From Allopontixanthobacter sp034376665 (GTDB lineage Bacteria; Pseudomonadota; Alphaproteobacteria; Sphingomonadales; Sphingomonadaceae): DNA of 64,000 nucleotides. The notes under the pieces were generated by a model. The model worked only from the letters and a program-made list of their open reading frames with translations. It did no database searches and was not told where the DNA came from. Made by a program: the position numbers and the translations under genes. Position 1 is the first letter of the stretch. Every line of letters begins with the position of its first letter. The stretch covers positions 1 through 64,000 of the forward strand of contig NZ_JAXMJI010000001.1 of assembly GCF_034376665.1 (NCBI RefSeq), in the 5' to 3' direction. Below are positions 46,996 to 55,065 of this stretch, piece by piece.

Positions 46996-47793
46996 TTATC
47001 GCCGCCGCGCCCGCAGGCGTTCGTCCCGCTGCACTTCCGCGACATACCAGCTGCGCCCCTGGGTAAACCGGTCCTCGCATTCCTGCGCCTGTTCGTCGGG
47101 CGTACCGGCGGGCGCGCCCGGCCCCGGTATGGCTTCGCCTTCCTCCCAGTCGAAACCGGCCCACTCGATCCGCTCGAGCAGCGCGTCGAACGCTTCCCCC
47201 GAATATTCGCGCGCGACCTGGTGGCGGCCCACCTTCCACGGGTTTTCGAGCACCCAGATGGCGAGCCGCTCGTCGAAATGCCGCCGCGTGCCCACGCGCT
47301 CGCCGTGGTAGAACACCGGCACCTCCACCCCGTTGACCGCGCGATCCATCACCGCATGGGCGAGCTGCTGATAGCCCGCCTCCAGCGCGACTTCCCACCC
47401 GAGGGAGAACGGCGTGCCCTGCAGCCGGTTGCGCAGCCGGTAGGCGGACTGCCGCGACATCCCCACCGCCCGCGCCGCCCGCGCCACCGACTGGCACGCC
47501 GCCAGCTCGCGCAGGAATTCCACCATCCTGGCGCGGGTCCAGTGATTATGACCGGTCGCGGGAGGCGGCGCAGCAGGCGGCAGCGGCGCAGACAAGCCCC
47601 CCTCCCCGCCCGCCGAGAAGCCGAAACCGGCACAACCCCTTCTCCCCTCCTCTTCAGAGGAGGGGCCGGGGGTGGTGCCTCCTACTTCCTGCGACTCCCG
47701 CTCGTCCTGAGCCTGTTGAAGCAAGGAAGCCCGCCCGCCGCCCTTCAGCAGATCGTAAGCGGAGATTGGGGACGGAGCGGAGGGGCTGGACAT
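46996..47793 (-). CDS. Sphingomonad HTH protein of unknown function
   Basis: A 265-residue protein of a type common in sphingomonads. The N-terminal 85 residues are low complexity and include a stretch encoded by a palindromic repeat (see 47644). Next comes a helix-turn-helix, RARMVEFLRELAACQSVARAARAVGMSRQSAYRLRNR, resembling the HTH of terminase small subunits or TetR-like proteins, here followed by a charged helical region (GWEVALEAGYQQLAHAVMDRAVNG, RHFDERLAIWVLENPWKVGR). It probably binds DNA; target and role are unknown. GAGGTG lies nine bases before the ATG at 47793. An AT-rich acquired gene starts 270 bases away in the other direction. Confidence 0.75.
   Translation of the reverse strand: MSSPSAPSPISAYDLLKGGGRASLLQQAQDERESQEVGGTTPGPSSEEEGRRGCAGFGFSAGGEGGLSAPLPPAAPPPATGHNHWTRARMVEFLRELAACQSVARAARAVGMSRQSAYRLRNRLQGTPFSLGWEVALEAGYQQLAHAVMDRAVNGVEVPVFYHGERVGTRRHFDERLAIWVLENPWKVGRHQVAREYSGEAFDALLERIEWAGFDWEEGEAIPGPGAPAGTPDEQAQECEDRFTQGRSWYVAEVQRDERLRARRR
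47644..47685. repeat. Palindromic repeat inside the HTH gene
   Basis: CCCCTCCTCT and AGAGGAGGGG form a perfect 10-bp palindrome, followed by CCGGGGGTGGTGCC. The same arrangement (GGAGGGGCCGGGGGTGG) appears in inverse orientation inside uvrA at 53146-53187. Here it encodes part of a low-complexity stretch without breaking the frame. Confidence 0.6.
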
Positions 47794-48064
47794 AGGGGGT
47801 TCACCTCTGTTGCGCACCCGCGACGAGCGCGGTGCAGGGAACCGGGTGAACTATGTCAGGTGGGGGGCTGTAGGAAAGGTGTTTGGAAGAGGGTGAAGTA
47901 TTCCAATCAATATTGCGTCACTGGATTTGGGGAACTGCGGTACGCCGCTACCGAAGGTAACGACTTAGATTCTGCCCACAAATTCTCAAACCTTGTGCAT
48001 CTCCTAATCCTTGTCAAATGTACATTGGCAGTTAAAGCAATGTGAGTAAGGGGGAATTTTCCAA

Positions 48065-49561
48065 ATGCGCTCGCAGAAGATTGCTGAACTCAAGTCAGAG
48101 GTCCGCCGAATTGAAACTCGGTTTGACGACCTCCTAGGCAAGTTAGGAATGTTTGAAGGTGCCGAAGGACGCGCGTTTGACCTCTCGGCAGAAATACCGG
48201 GGACGGATAGCACGCTAAGTGATCTCCGAGCACGACATGCTGCATTAGCGGGAATCGTTCGCAAGATGGATTCTAAAGCCACAGCCGAGAATGTGCCAAT
48301 ATCCTTCTTCAACTCAGCAATGAACGCGTTGCGCTCGATATCTAATGCGGCGGATCAGATAGAAACGGAAATCGACAATGTTAAAAATCACGGGGGACTG
48401 AACACATTCGATTTCGCTTCGTTTATTGCGACCACTATTAACGGACAACAAATCAATTTCTCTCCTCCTTTCAAAACCCTGTTCGACAACAGCGAAGCTT
48501 ACCTAATTGGCTTTCACAGCCTTTTCCAAGCCATCAATCCGAGCAGGGCGTCATTCAATTTTTCGGCTGCCACCACCGCATTGAGCTCGACAATTAGCCG
48601 CGCTAGCAAGTTGAGAATGGAACTAGGTGAAGCGTTGAACGAAGCGCACGACCGGTTGAAGTCATTTCATGAAAAGGATAGCGAACTCGCTGCTCATTTG
48701 GCACGTGCGAACTCTGACGCGACTTCGATCACAGAACAGGTAGGGCGTTCAAGCGAAGCGGTTGCCCAAATTGAGGGGTTCAAAGAGCAGTCGAAAAATA
48801 TCGCCACTGAAGCCGCTGAGTTACAAGTGTCGGTCGAACAGTATCGAGATATATTTGAAGAATTCGAAAATAAATTAACCGTTCGGGAAAAGAAATTTGA
48901 GAGTGGTACTAGAAGCCTTGACGAACTCATAGCCGAATTTACCGAGCAACGAGAATTTGTGCGCTCCATCATCGAACAATCAGACAAGATGCTGTCTGGA
49001 GCAACAGTTGCAGGTTTGTCGTCTGAATTTAAAACGATCAAGGAAGACCTAACCACACAGCTTGATAAGGCCTACACAGCCTTCGGTTTCTCGATAGCAT
49101 TTTTGTTTGCCAGCGCGATACCTTTAATCGTTTTCATTTTTGCACCGTTTATCGCTCCCCTACTCAGCGATGACGCCAACGTAACGACTACTATTGCAGC
49201 GATGGGCACCGAGCGAAGTGGATGGCAGTATGTAGGCCAAGTATTGGCTCGATTTATAATTCTCCTGCCTGCCATTTGGTTCGTGACATTCACAACTGCA
49301 CGCTACAACTCCCTTTTCAAACTGCGCGAGCACTATGCCTACAAATATTCCATGGCGATGGCTGTGGATGGTTTCAAAAAACAAGCCCCCGGGCATGAAG
49401 ACTTAATAGCAGCTCTTGTCTTCGAGCAATTAGCTTTCAATCCAGCTGACAAGCTTGGAAAATCTAAAGAAAATTCGGAAAATTTGCCGAACCCTGTGAT
49501 GCAAATTTTACTAGATCATTTACGAAAGCGCGTGGAACGCGACACGGATGGTGCAGTCTAG
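48065..49561 (+). CDS. AT-rich singleton: coiled-coil membrane protein of unknown function
   Basis: A 498-residue protein in a stretch visibly poorer in GC (mid 40s % by eye) than all its neighbours, with A/T-ending codons throughout, so it was probably acquired. Residues 1-330 are helical, with coiled-coil heptads (ELKSEVRRIETRFDDLLGKL; EFENKLTVREKKFES) and no signal peptide. Two hydrophobic segments follow, near 338-370 (FGFSIAFLFASAIPLIVFIFAP) and 392-412 (VLARFIILLPAIWFVTFTTAR). The C-terminus is cytosolic-looking (LREHYAYKYSMAMAVDGFKKQ, DLIAALVFEQLAFNPADKLG), vaguely like DUF6161-type proteins; I do not assign that. A weak GGGG site lies before the ATG. No integrase, transposase or obvious flanking repeats are seen. 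Confidence 0.8.
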   Translation: MRSQKIAELKSEVRRIETRFDDLLGKLGMFEGAEGRAFDLSAEIPGTDSTLSDLRARHAALAGIVRKMDSKATAENVPISFFNSAMNALRSISNAADQIETEIDNVKNHGGLNTFDFASFIATTINGQQINFSPPFKTLFDNSEAYLIGFHSLFQAINPSRASFNFSAATTALSSTISRASKLRMELGEALNEAHDRLKSFHEKDSELAAHLARANSDATSITEQVGRSSEAVAQIEGFKEQSKNIATEAAELQVSVEQYRDIFEEFENKLTVREKKFESGTRSLDELIAEFTEQREFVRSIIEQSDKMLSGATVAGLSSEFKTIKEDLTTQLDKAYTAFGFSIAFLFASAIPLIVFIFAPFIAPLLSDDANVTTTIAAMGTERSGWQYVGQVLARFIILLPAIWFVTFTTARYNSLFKLREHYAYKYSMAMAVDGFKKQAPGHEDLIAALVFEQLAFNPADKLGKSKENSENLPNPVMQILLDHLRKRVERDTDGAV

Positions 49562-49618
49562 GGGTCTTGGCTTAGTTACGTAAGTTGCAGCGACACCTCA
49601 GTTAATCGCCAACCTCTC

Positions 49619-49776
49619 CCCTCCACCATGCGGGGCATGGTTCCCCTCCCCGGTTCGGGGAGGATCGGGGGCTTGCCGCCTCGCCCTTCAGCCCGCCGCA
49701 GCGGGTGCCTTTTGCGGCGTCCGGACCTTCTTCCCCCTTTGCCATCCGGCCCAGCCGGTCGCGGCGGCGAGGAGTA
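49619..49776. repeat. First copy of a ~158-bp direct repeat (REP-like unit plus gene 3' end)
   Basis: This segment matches 49919-50077 nearly base for base (a 300-base offset at the left end, 301 at the right, with about ten differences). It comprises a family-A palindromic unit (CTCCACCATG, CGGGGCATGGTTCCCCTCCCC, GGTTCGGGGAGG) joined to the 3' end of the membrane-protein gene. Confidence 0.85.
49688..49776 (-). pseudogene. Duplicated 3' end of the membrane protein gene
   Basis: On the minus strand this fragment reads LAAATGWAGW...GKKVRTPQKAPAAAG and then TGA, nearly identical to the C-terminus of the intact gene at 49989-50816. It has no start or upstream coding sequence and is a relic of the duplication. 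Confidence 0.75.
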
Positions 49777-49803
49777 GAATTCCGGGGACAGTATACTTAA
49801 TTC
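49777..49803. repeat. Short palindromic element with GTATAC core
   Basis: GAATTCCGGGGACAGTATAC followed by TTAATTC: the ends GAATT and AATTC are inverted around a GTATAC palindrome. This GGGGACAGTATACTTAATTCC-type motif is, from memory, a recurrent intergenic sequence in proteobacteria. It lies exactly at the junction of the duplicated segment. Confidence 0.5.
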
Positions 49804-49918
49804 CCGCACAGCTCCGCTCATCACTCCGCACAAATCTCCGCGCCTCCGCGCCTCCGCGTGATCACCCCATTCCACCCCCGAGGGCGCAAACAGCCAACTC
49901 GCCTTAAGCGGCACCTGC

Positions 49919-50077
49919 CCCTCCACCATGCGGGGCATGGTTCCCCTCCCCGGTTCGGGGAGGATCGGGGGGTTGCCGCCCTGCCCTCTCACCCTGCCGC
50001 AGCGGGTGTCTTTTGCGGTGTCCGGACCTTCTTCCCCCTCTGCCATCCGGCCCAGCCGGTCGCGGCGGCGAGGAGCA
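49919..50077. repeat. Second copy of the ~158-bp direct repeat
   Basis: The counterpart of 49619-49776. Its left part is a palindromic unit lying outside the gene, and its right part is the 3' end of the membrane-protein gene (49989 onward). The space between copies (49777-49918) contains CTCCGCGCCTCCGCG-type short iterations and no gene. Confidence 0.85.
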
Positions 50078-50816
50078 CTCCGGCCAGGATCGTCACGGCG
50101 GGCGGGACGGCGGCGTAGGCGGTGAAGGCTTGCTCCAGCCCCGGCCAGCTTTGCGCGGTGAACATCGCGAGGGCCTGGAACGTCACGAAGCCCGCGGCAA
50201 TCAGCCATGGGGTGCCGTGGCGGCGGTCGCGGAAGTACATCGCCAGCGCGAACACCGCCACCATCCCGTCGCTGATCACGATGGTGTCGAGCAGTCCGCG
50301 CGGGCCTTCGCTGCCGATGAAATTCATCCATGGGAAGAACTGGTCCATCATCCGGCTGAACGGACTTTCGAACAGGATCAGCGGGGTCGCCAGCATATAG
50401 CCGCTGTGCAGCCGGATATTCGCGCGATACCGCAGCGCGCCGTAGAACAGCACCAGATAGGCGGCGATGGCCACCACCATCCCGATCGCGAACGCCGGGC
50501 CGAGCTGCATGATGAACGGGCTTTCCGCCGTGGCATAGCGCTGGGCAGATACGTTGATGATCATCACGAAGCCCGCGATCAGCAGCGGGAACAGCGCGAA
50601 GCTGGCGCGGCCCATCAGGCGGTGGACGGCAGGGCGGCGGTTCTGGATCGTCAGGCTCTGCGCGATCAGCAGCAGCAGCCAGCTCGTCGCGGAAAAGGCG
50701 TGGACATGGAACGCCAGCGGAACCCCGCCGATGCGGGTGAAATAACTCGCCCAGAAACCGGTCACGGTGACCAGCAGGACGAAACCGACGAAGTAATGGG
50801 CGTGTCTGTACGGCAT
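49989..50816 (-). CDS. Multi-pass membrane protein of unknown function
   Basis: A 275-residue protein with about seven hydrophobic helices: YFVGFVLLVTVTGFWASYF, SWLLLLIAQSL, FALFPLLIAGFVMII, FAIGMVVAIAAYLVLFYGAL, LATPLILFE, VAVFALAMYF and VTILAGVLLAAATGWAGW. Histidines in the early helices (YRHAHYF, FHVHAFSA) could bind haem or metal, but I do not recognise the family. GGGAGGG lies eight bases before the ATG at 50816. Its 3' end is duplicated at 49688. It starts 58 bases after uvrA ends and runs in the same direction. Confidence 0.75.
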   Translation of the reverse strand: MPYRHAHYFVGFVLLVTVTGFWASYFTRIGGVPLAFHVHAFSATSWLLLLIAQSLTIQNRRPAVHRLMGRASFALFPLLIAGFVMIINVSAQRYATAESPFIMQLGPAFAIGMVVAIAAYLVLFYGALRYRANIRLHSGYMLATPLILFESPFSRMMDQFFPWMNFIGSEGPRGLLDTIVISDGMVAVFALAMYFRDRRHGTPWLIAAGFVTFQALAMFTAQSWPGLEQAFTAYAAVPPAVTILAGVLLAAATGWAGWQRGKKVRTPQKTPAAAG

Positions 50817-50874
50817 GGGTTTCCCTCCCCAAGCGCGACCGCGGGGCGGGATTTATGCTATTTCGCGGGTCCGA

Positions 50875-53800
50875 TCAAGCGGTTGTGGTTGCCTTCCTTG
50901 CGGGGGCTTTTGCAGCGGGGGCCTTTCCAGCGGGAGCAGGCCTTGGGGACGCGGGCTGTTTCGCCAGCATGTCCTTCAGATAGCCGCCGGTGAAGCTGCG
51001 CGGTTCGGCTGCGACCTGTTCCGGCGTGCCCGCCGCCACCACCTCGCCGCCGCGCACCCCGCCGCCGGGGCCGAGATCGATGATCCAGTCGGCCACCTTG
51101 ATCACGTCCAGATTATGTTCGATCACCACCACCGAATTGCCCTGATCGACCAGCCGCTGAAGCACCTCCAGCAGCTTGCGGACGTCTTCGAAATGGAGGC
51201 CGGTGGTCGGCTCATCCAGGATATACAGCGTCTGCCCGGTGGACCGCTTGCTGAGCTCCTTCGCCAGCTTGACCCGCTGCGCCTCCCCCCCGCTCAGCGT
51301 GGTCGCCTGCTGGCCGACCTTGATATAGCCGAGCCCGACCTCGTTCAGCATATGCATCTTGTCACGGATGCCGGGGACTGCCTTGAAGAACCCCTCCGCC
51401 TCCTCGATCGTCATGTCGAGCACGTCGGCGATGCTGAGGCCCTTGAATTTCACCTCCAGCGTTTCGCGGTTGTAGCGTTTGCCGTGGCATTGTTCGCAAG
51501 TGACATAGACATCGGGCAGGAAGTGCATTTCGATCTTGATCAGCCCGTCGCCCTGGCACGCCTCGCACCGGCCGCCCTTGACGTTGAAGCTGAACCGCCC
51601 GGGTTTGTAGCCGCGCGCCTGGCTTTCCGGCAGGCCCGCGAACCAGTCGCGGATCTGGGTGAAGGCGCCGGTATAGGTGGCCGGGTTGCTGCGCGGGGTG
51701 CGGCCGATGGGCGACTGGTCGATCTCGATCACCTTGTCGCAATATTCGAGGCCGGTGATCTTGTCATGCGGCCCGGCGATCACCCGCGCCCCGTTCAGCG
51801 CCCGCGCCGCGCCCGCGTGCAGCGTATCGACGGTGAAGCTGGACTTGCCGCTGCCCGAAACGCCGGTGATGCAGGTGAAGGTGCCGAGCGGGATGCTGGC
51901 GGTCACATTGCGCAGATTGTTCGCCCGCGCGCCGTGGACCGTCAGCTTGTGACCGTTGCCCTTGCGGCGTTTCGCGGGGATTTCGATCCGGCGGGTGCCG
52001 TTGAGATATTGCGCGGTGAGCGATCTCTTGACCTTGAGCACCTGTTTCAGCGTGCCTTCCGCCACCACTTCGCCGCCGTGGATGCCCGCGCCGGGGCCAA
52101 GATCGACGACATGGTCCGCCTGGCGGATCGCGTCCTCGTCATGTTCCACCACGATCACCGTGTTACCCAGATCGCGCAGCCGCTTCAGCGTTTCCAGCAA
52201 CCGGTCGTTATCTTTCTGGTGCAGCCCGATGCTGGGTTCGTCCAGCACATAGAGCACGCCCGACAGCCCGCTGCCAATCTGGCTGGCGAGGCGGATGCGC
52301 TGGCTTTCCCCGCCCGACAGCGTGCCGGACGTGCGGTTGAGGTTGAGGTAATCCAGCCCGACATTGTCGAGGAAGCCCAGCCGTTCGTTGATCTCTTTCA
52401 GGATCGCGGCGGCAATCTGGCTCTGCTGCGGGGTCAGTTTCTCGTCGAGCGCGAGGAACCACTGCTTCGCGTCGGCAACCGACATCCGGGTCGGCGCGGC
52501 GATATCGCAGCCGATGATCTTCACCGCCAGCGCCTTGGGATTGAGCCGCGCGCCATGGCACGTCTCGCACGGCTGGCTGGTCTGGTATTTGCTCAGTTCC
52601 TCCCGCATCCAATTGCTCTCGGTCTGCAGCAGCCGGCGATTGAGGTTGCCGATCACCCCTTCGAACGCCTTGTTGACGGTGTAGGTCTTGCGCCCGTCCT
52701 TGAACGTCAGCGGCACCGGCATCCCGCCCGTACCGTGGAGAATAATCATGCGCTGGTCTTCCTCCAGCGCGTTCCACGGGGTGGTCAGGTCGAAATCATA
52801 GGCCTTCGCCAGCGATCCCAGCACCTGCATGTAATAGGGCGATGGCGGGTTGGACTTGGCCCACGGCACCACTGCACCCTGTTTCAGGGTCAGCGCCTCG
52901 TTCGGCACCACCAGCTGCGGGTCGAACAATTGCTTCTCGCCCAAGCCGTCGCACGTCGGGCAGGCACCTTGGGGCGCGTTGAAACTGAACAGGCGCGGTT
53001 CGATTTCCTCGATGGTGAACCCGCTGACAGGGCAGGCGAATTTTTCGGAGAACACGATGCGGTTGGCGGGGATACCGGTGCCTTTCATCTTCTGAGCCCC
53101 TTCCCTTGAGGGAAGGGGTTGGGGATGGGTGTTCGAGGTCGCGGGCGTGGCACCCCCCACCCCCGGCCCCTCCCCCACGGGGAGGGGAGATACCAGGTCA
53201 GCAACAGTCCCATTCGCCAGATCGACATAGGCCAGCCCCTCGGCCAGTTTCAGCGCGGTTTCGAAACTGTCGGCCAGCCGTGTTTCGAGGCCCGGCTTCA
53301 CCGCCAGCCGGTCCACCACCACTTCGATGTCGTGCTTCAGTTTCTTGTCGAGCGCGGGCGCTTCCTCGATCGGATAGAGTTCGCCGTCGATCCGGACCCG
53401 GGTGAAGCCCGCCTTCTGCCATTCGGCCAGCTCGCGCCGGTATTCACCCTTGCGGCCGCGCACCACGGGGGCGAGCAGATACAGCCGCGTCCCTTCGGGC
53501 AGGGTCATCACCCGGTCAACCATGGTGGACACGATCTGCGCTTCGATCGGCTTGCCGGTGGCGGGGGAATAGGGGATGCCCACCCGCGCCCACAGCAGCC
53601 GCATATAATCATAGATCTCGGTCACCGTCGCCACGGTCGATCGCGGATTGCGGCTGGTGGTTTTCTGTTCGATCGAGATCGCCGGCGACAGCCCGTCGAT
53701 ATGTTCGACATCGGGCTTCTGCATCATCTCCAGAAACTGGCGCGCATAGGCGGACAGGCTCTCGACATAGCGCCGCTGGCCTTCGGCATAGATCGTATCG

Positions 53801-53931
53801 AATGCCAGGCTGGATTTGCCCGAACCGGAAAGGCCGGTAATCACGATCAGGCTGTCCCGCGGCAGATCGATGTCGATGCCCTTGAGATTATGTTCCCGCG
53901 CGCCGCGGACGGAGATTTTCGTCAATGCCAT
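50875..53931 (-). CDS. uvrA: Excinuclease ABC subunit A
   Basis: UvrA is the damage-sensing ATPase dimer of nucleotide excision repair. The 1018-residue protein shows both ABC Walker A sites (TGLSGSGKSSLAFDTIYAEG and GVSGSGKSSFTVDTL), the UvrB-binding and zinc modules (CPTCDGLGEK; CETCHGARL; CEACQGDG...CEQCHGKRY) and two signature motifs (SGGESQRIRLA; SGGEAQRVKLA). It is longer than the usual 940-980 residues because of an alanine/proline/lysine tail (SPRPAPAGKAPAAKAPARKA) and an insert near residue 250-280 encoded by a REP-like element (53097-53187). An SOS box lies 12 bases before the ATG. Confidence 0.96.
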   Translation of the reverse strand: MALTKISVRGAREHNLKGIDIDLPRDSLIVITGLSGSGKSSLAFDTIYAEGQRRYVESLSAYARQFLEMMQKPDVEHIDGLSPAISIEQKTTSRNPRSTVATVTEIYDYMRLLWARVGIPYSPATGKPIEAQIVSTMVDRVMTLPEGTRLYLLAPVVRGRKGEYRRELAEWQKAGFTRVRIDGELYPIEEAPALDKKLKHDIEVVVDRLAVKPGLETRLADSFETALKLAEGLAYVDLANGTVADLVSPLPVGEGPGVGGATPATSNTHPQPLPSREGAQKMKGTGIPANRIVFSEKFACPVSGFTIEEIEPRLFSFNAPQGACPTCDGLGEKQLFDPQLVVPNEALTLKQGAVVPWAKSNPPSPYYMQVLGSLAKAYDFDLTTPWNALEEDQRMIILHGTGGMPVPLTFKDGRKTYTVNKAFEGVIGNLNRRLLQTESNWMREELSKYQTSQPCETCHGARLNPKALAVKIIGCDIAAPTRMSVADAKQWFLALDEKLTPQQSQIAAAILKEINERLGFLDNVGLDYLNLNRTSGTLSGGESQRIRLASQIGSGLSGVLYVLDEPSIGLHQKDNDRLLETLKRLRDLGNTVIVVEHDEDAIRQADHVVDLGPGAGIHGGEVVAEGTLKQVLKVKRSLTAQYLNGTRRIEIPAKRRKGNGHKLTVHGARANNLRNVTASIPLGTFTCITGVSGSGKSSFTVDTLHAGAARALNGARVIAGPHDKITGLEYCDKVIEIDQSPIGRTPRSNPATYTGAFTQIRDWFAGLPESQARGYKPGRFSFNVKGGRCEACQGDGLIKIEMHFLPDVYVTCEQCHGKRYNRETLEVKFKGLSIADVLDMTIEEAEGFFKAVPGIRDKMHMLNEVGLGYIKVGQQATTLSGGEAQRVKLAKELSKRSTGQTLYILDEPTTGLHFEDVRKLLEVLQRLVDQGNSVVVIEHNLDVIKVADWIIDLGPGGGVRGGEVVAAGTPEQVAAEPRSFTGGYLKDMLAKQPASPRPAPAGKAPAAKAPARKATTTA
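53097..53187. repeat. In-frame palindromic element within uvrA
   Basis: Two inverted palindromic units lie inside the coding sequence: CCCCTTCCCTTGAGGGAAGG followed by GGTTGGGGATGGG on the left, and CACCCCCCACCCCCGG followed by CCCCTCCCCCACGGGGAGGG on the right. The translated product is a low-complexity stretch (SPLPVGEGPGVGG; HPQPLPSREGA) with no break in reading frame, between YVDLANGTVADL and GIPANRIVFSEKFACP. Confidence 0.7.
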
Positions 53932-53942
53932 GGGGCGTATAT

Positions 53943-53957
53943 GTTCCGTAAATGTTC
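53943..53957 (-). promoter_or_regulatory. LexA (SOS) box of uvrA
   Basis: GTTC-CGTAAAT-GTTC on the + strand (GAAC-N7-GAAC read from uvrA), an exact alphaproteobacterial SOS operator, 12 bases upstream of the uvrA start. Confidence 0.8.
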
Positions 53958-54119
53958 CAGCCTGTCAAGCAAGCGGAGTAGATCGTGGCGGGATGGCCGG
54001 AGGCTGCATGTGCCAGGAAGGGTTTCGCCAGACATCTATGGGGAGCAAACCGCTTCTTCGCAACCTGCTGCCGCACAGATTCCGGTGTCTGACACCGCCC
54101 AAACTTTTTTGGCGATCGG

Positions 54120-54252
54120 CTTGAAAAACCCGGAACCACGGACCCCGGCTTGCGTAGATTCGATATTGAAACCAGAGCCGTCCTTCAGGGCGAGCGCAGT
54201 CTTTCATGCTCCGCCCCGGGCCTGCGGCTCCAAGGAGAAAGGAGTTCCAATC
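54120..54252 (+). promoter_or_regulatory. hsp20 leader: possible heat-shock promoter and RNA thermometer
   Basis: CTTGAA (54120-54125), a 17-base spacer and CCCC (54143-54146) resemble a sigma-32 promoter. In the leader, CTCC (54228-54231) can pair with the GGAG of the ribosome site (54241-54244), extended by two G-U pairs, closing a small hairpin over the Shine-Dalgarno sequence. ROSE-type thermometers do this in alphaproteobacterial hsp20 genes. The rest of the 53958-54252 gap holds no gene. Confidence 0.35.
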
Positions 54253-54867
54253 GTGGCATATACATATCTCACTCCCTATCGCAGTGGTGGCCTTTCGACC
54301 GGGATGCGCGGCGGCGGATCGATCTTCGATCTGCACCGTCAGATGAACCGGATGTTCGACGACCTGCTGACGGGTTCCGAAAACGGCAGCAGCGGCAGCA
54401 TTACCGGCTGGCCATCGCTGGATATTTGCCAGACCGAAAACGAAATTGAAGTCTGCGCCGAACTTGCGGGCGTCAATCGCGATGACATTTCGATCGATGT
54501 CGACGAAGGCATGCTGACGATCTCGGGCGAGAAGAAAAGCAGCCGTGAAGACGATAACGGCTATTCCGAACGGACCTATGGCCGCTTCGAACGGCGGGTA
54601 TCGCTTCCGGCCAACGTGGATGAAGAAAACATCCAGGCGGACATGGAGGACGGCCTGCTGACCATCACGCTTCCGCTGACCGAGGAACGCAGCCGTGGCC
54701 GCAAGATCCAACTTGGTTCCGGCAAATCGCAGAACCGGAACAATGCGGAAAGTGAGCTGATCGAAGGGAATTCGCAACGCTCGGAAAAGCAGACCTCCGG
54801 AGCACAAAGTTCTGGCGGGCAAAGTTCCGGCAAGAAGAGCAGCGAACGCGAAGCCCAGAGCGGGTAG
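54253..54867 (+). CDS. Hsp20/alpha-crystallin small heat-shock protein
   Basis: A 204-residue chaperone that binds unfolding proteins in the cytoplasm. The alpha-crystallin domain spans about residues 52-150: SLDICQTENEIEVCAELAGV, DDISIDVDEGMLTISGEKK, RRVSLPANVDEENIQAD and the GLLTITLPL motif. The C-terminus carries an unusual S/G/Q/E-rich tail (QTSGAQSSGGQSSGKKSS). The start is a GTG at 54253, with GGAG eight bases upstream; the frame is open far upstream but without homology. A strong terminator follows. Confidence 0.92.
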   Translation: MAYTYLTPYRSGGLSTGMRGGGSIFDLHRQMNRMFDDLLTGSENGSSGSITGWPSLDICQTENEIEVCAELAGVNRDDISIDVDEGMLTISGEKKSSREDDNGYSERTYGRFERRVSLPANVDEENIQADMEDGLLTITLPLTEERSRGRKIQLGSGKSQNRNNAESELIEGNSQRSEKQTSGAQSSGGQSSGKKSSEREAQSG

Positions 54868-54888
54868 CCTTCATTTGCGCCCGACAGG

Positions 54889-54916
54889 AGAGGGACCCGC
54901 CGCGGTCCCTCTTTTT
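54889..54916 (+). terminator. Rho-independent terminator of hsp20
   Basis: A 9-bp stem AGAGGGACC with GGTCCCTCT around CGCCGC, followed by TTTT, 22 bases after the stop. Confidence 0.88.
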
Positions 54917-55065
54917 CGTGCGGCAGAGCGCCGCCCGCGGGCTGGCATACCCGTGGGCCCCTTGCATTATCCATCAATCTGCGGTTCAAGCGGGGTTCGT
55001 TACAGATGTAACATTCACCGGTATGCGTACACTTGCCTGCCGGACTCGCAAGTTTTGGAGAGACC

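Noticed and set aside
49820..49870. Short GCGCCTCCGCGCCTCCGC iterations as a possible CRISPR-like array
   Set aside because: The repeats are only about 9 bases with no spacers; they are simple-sequence slippage or part of a palindromic element.
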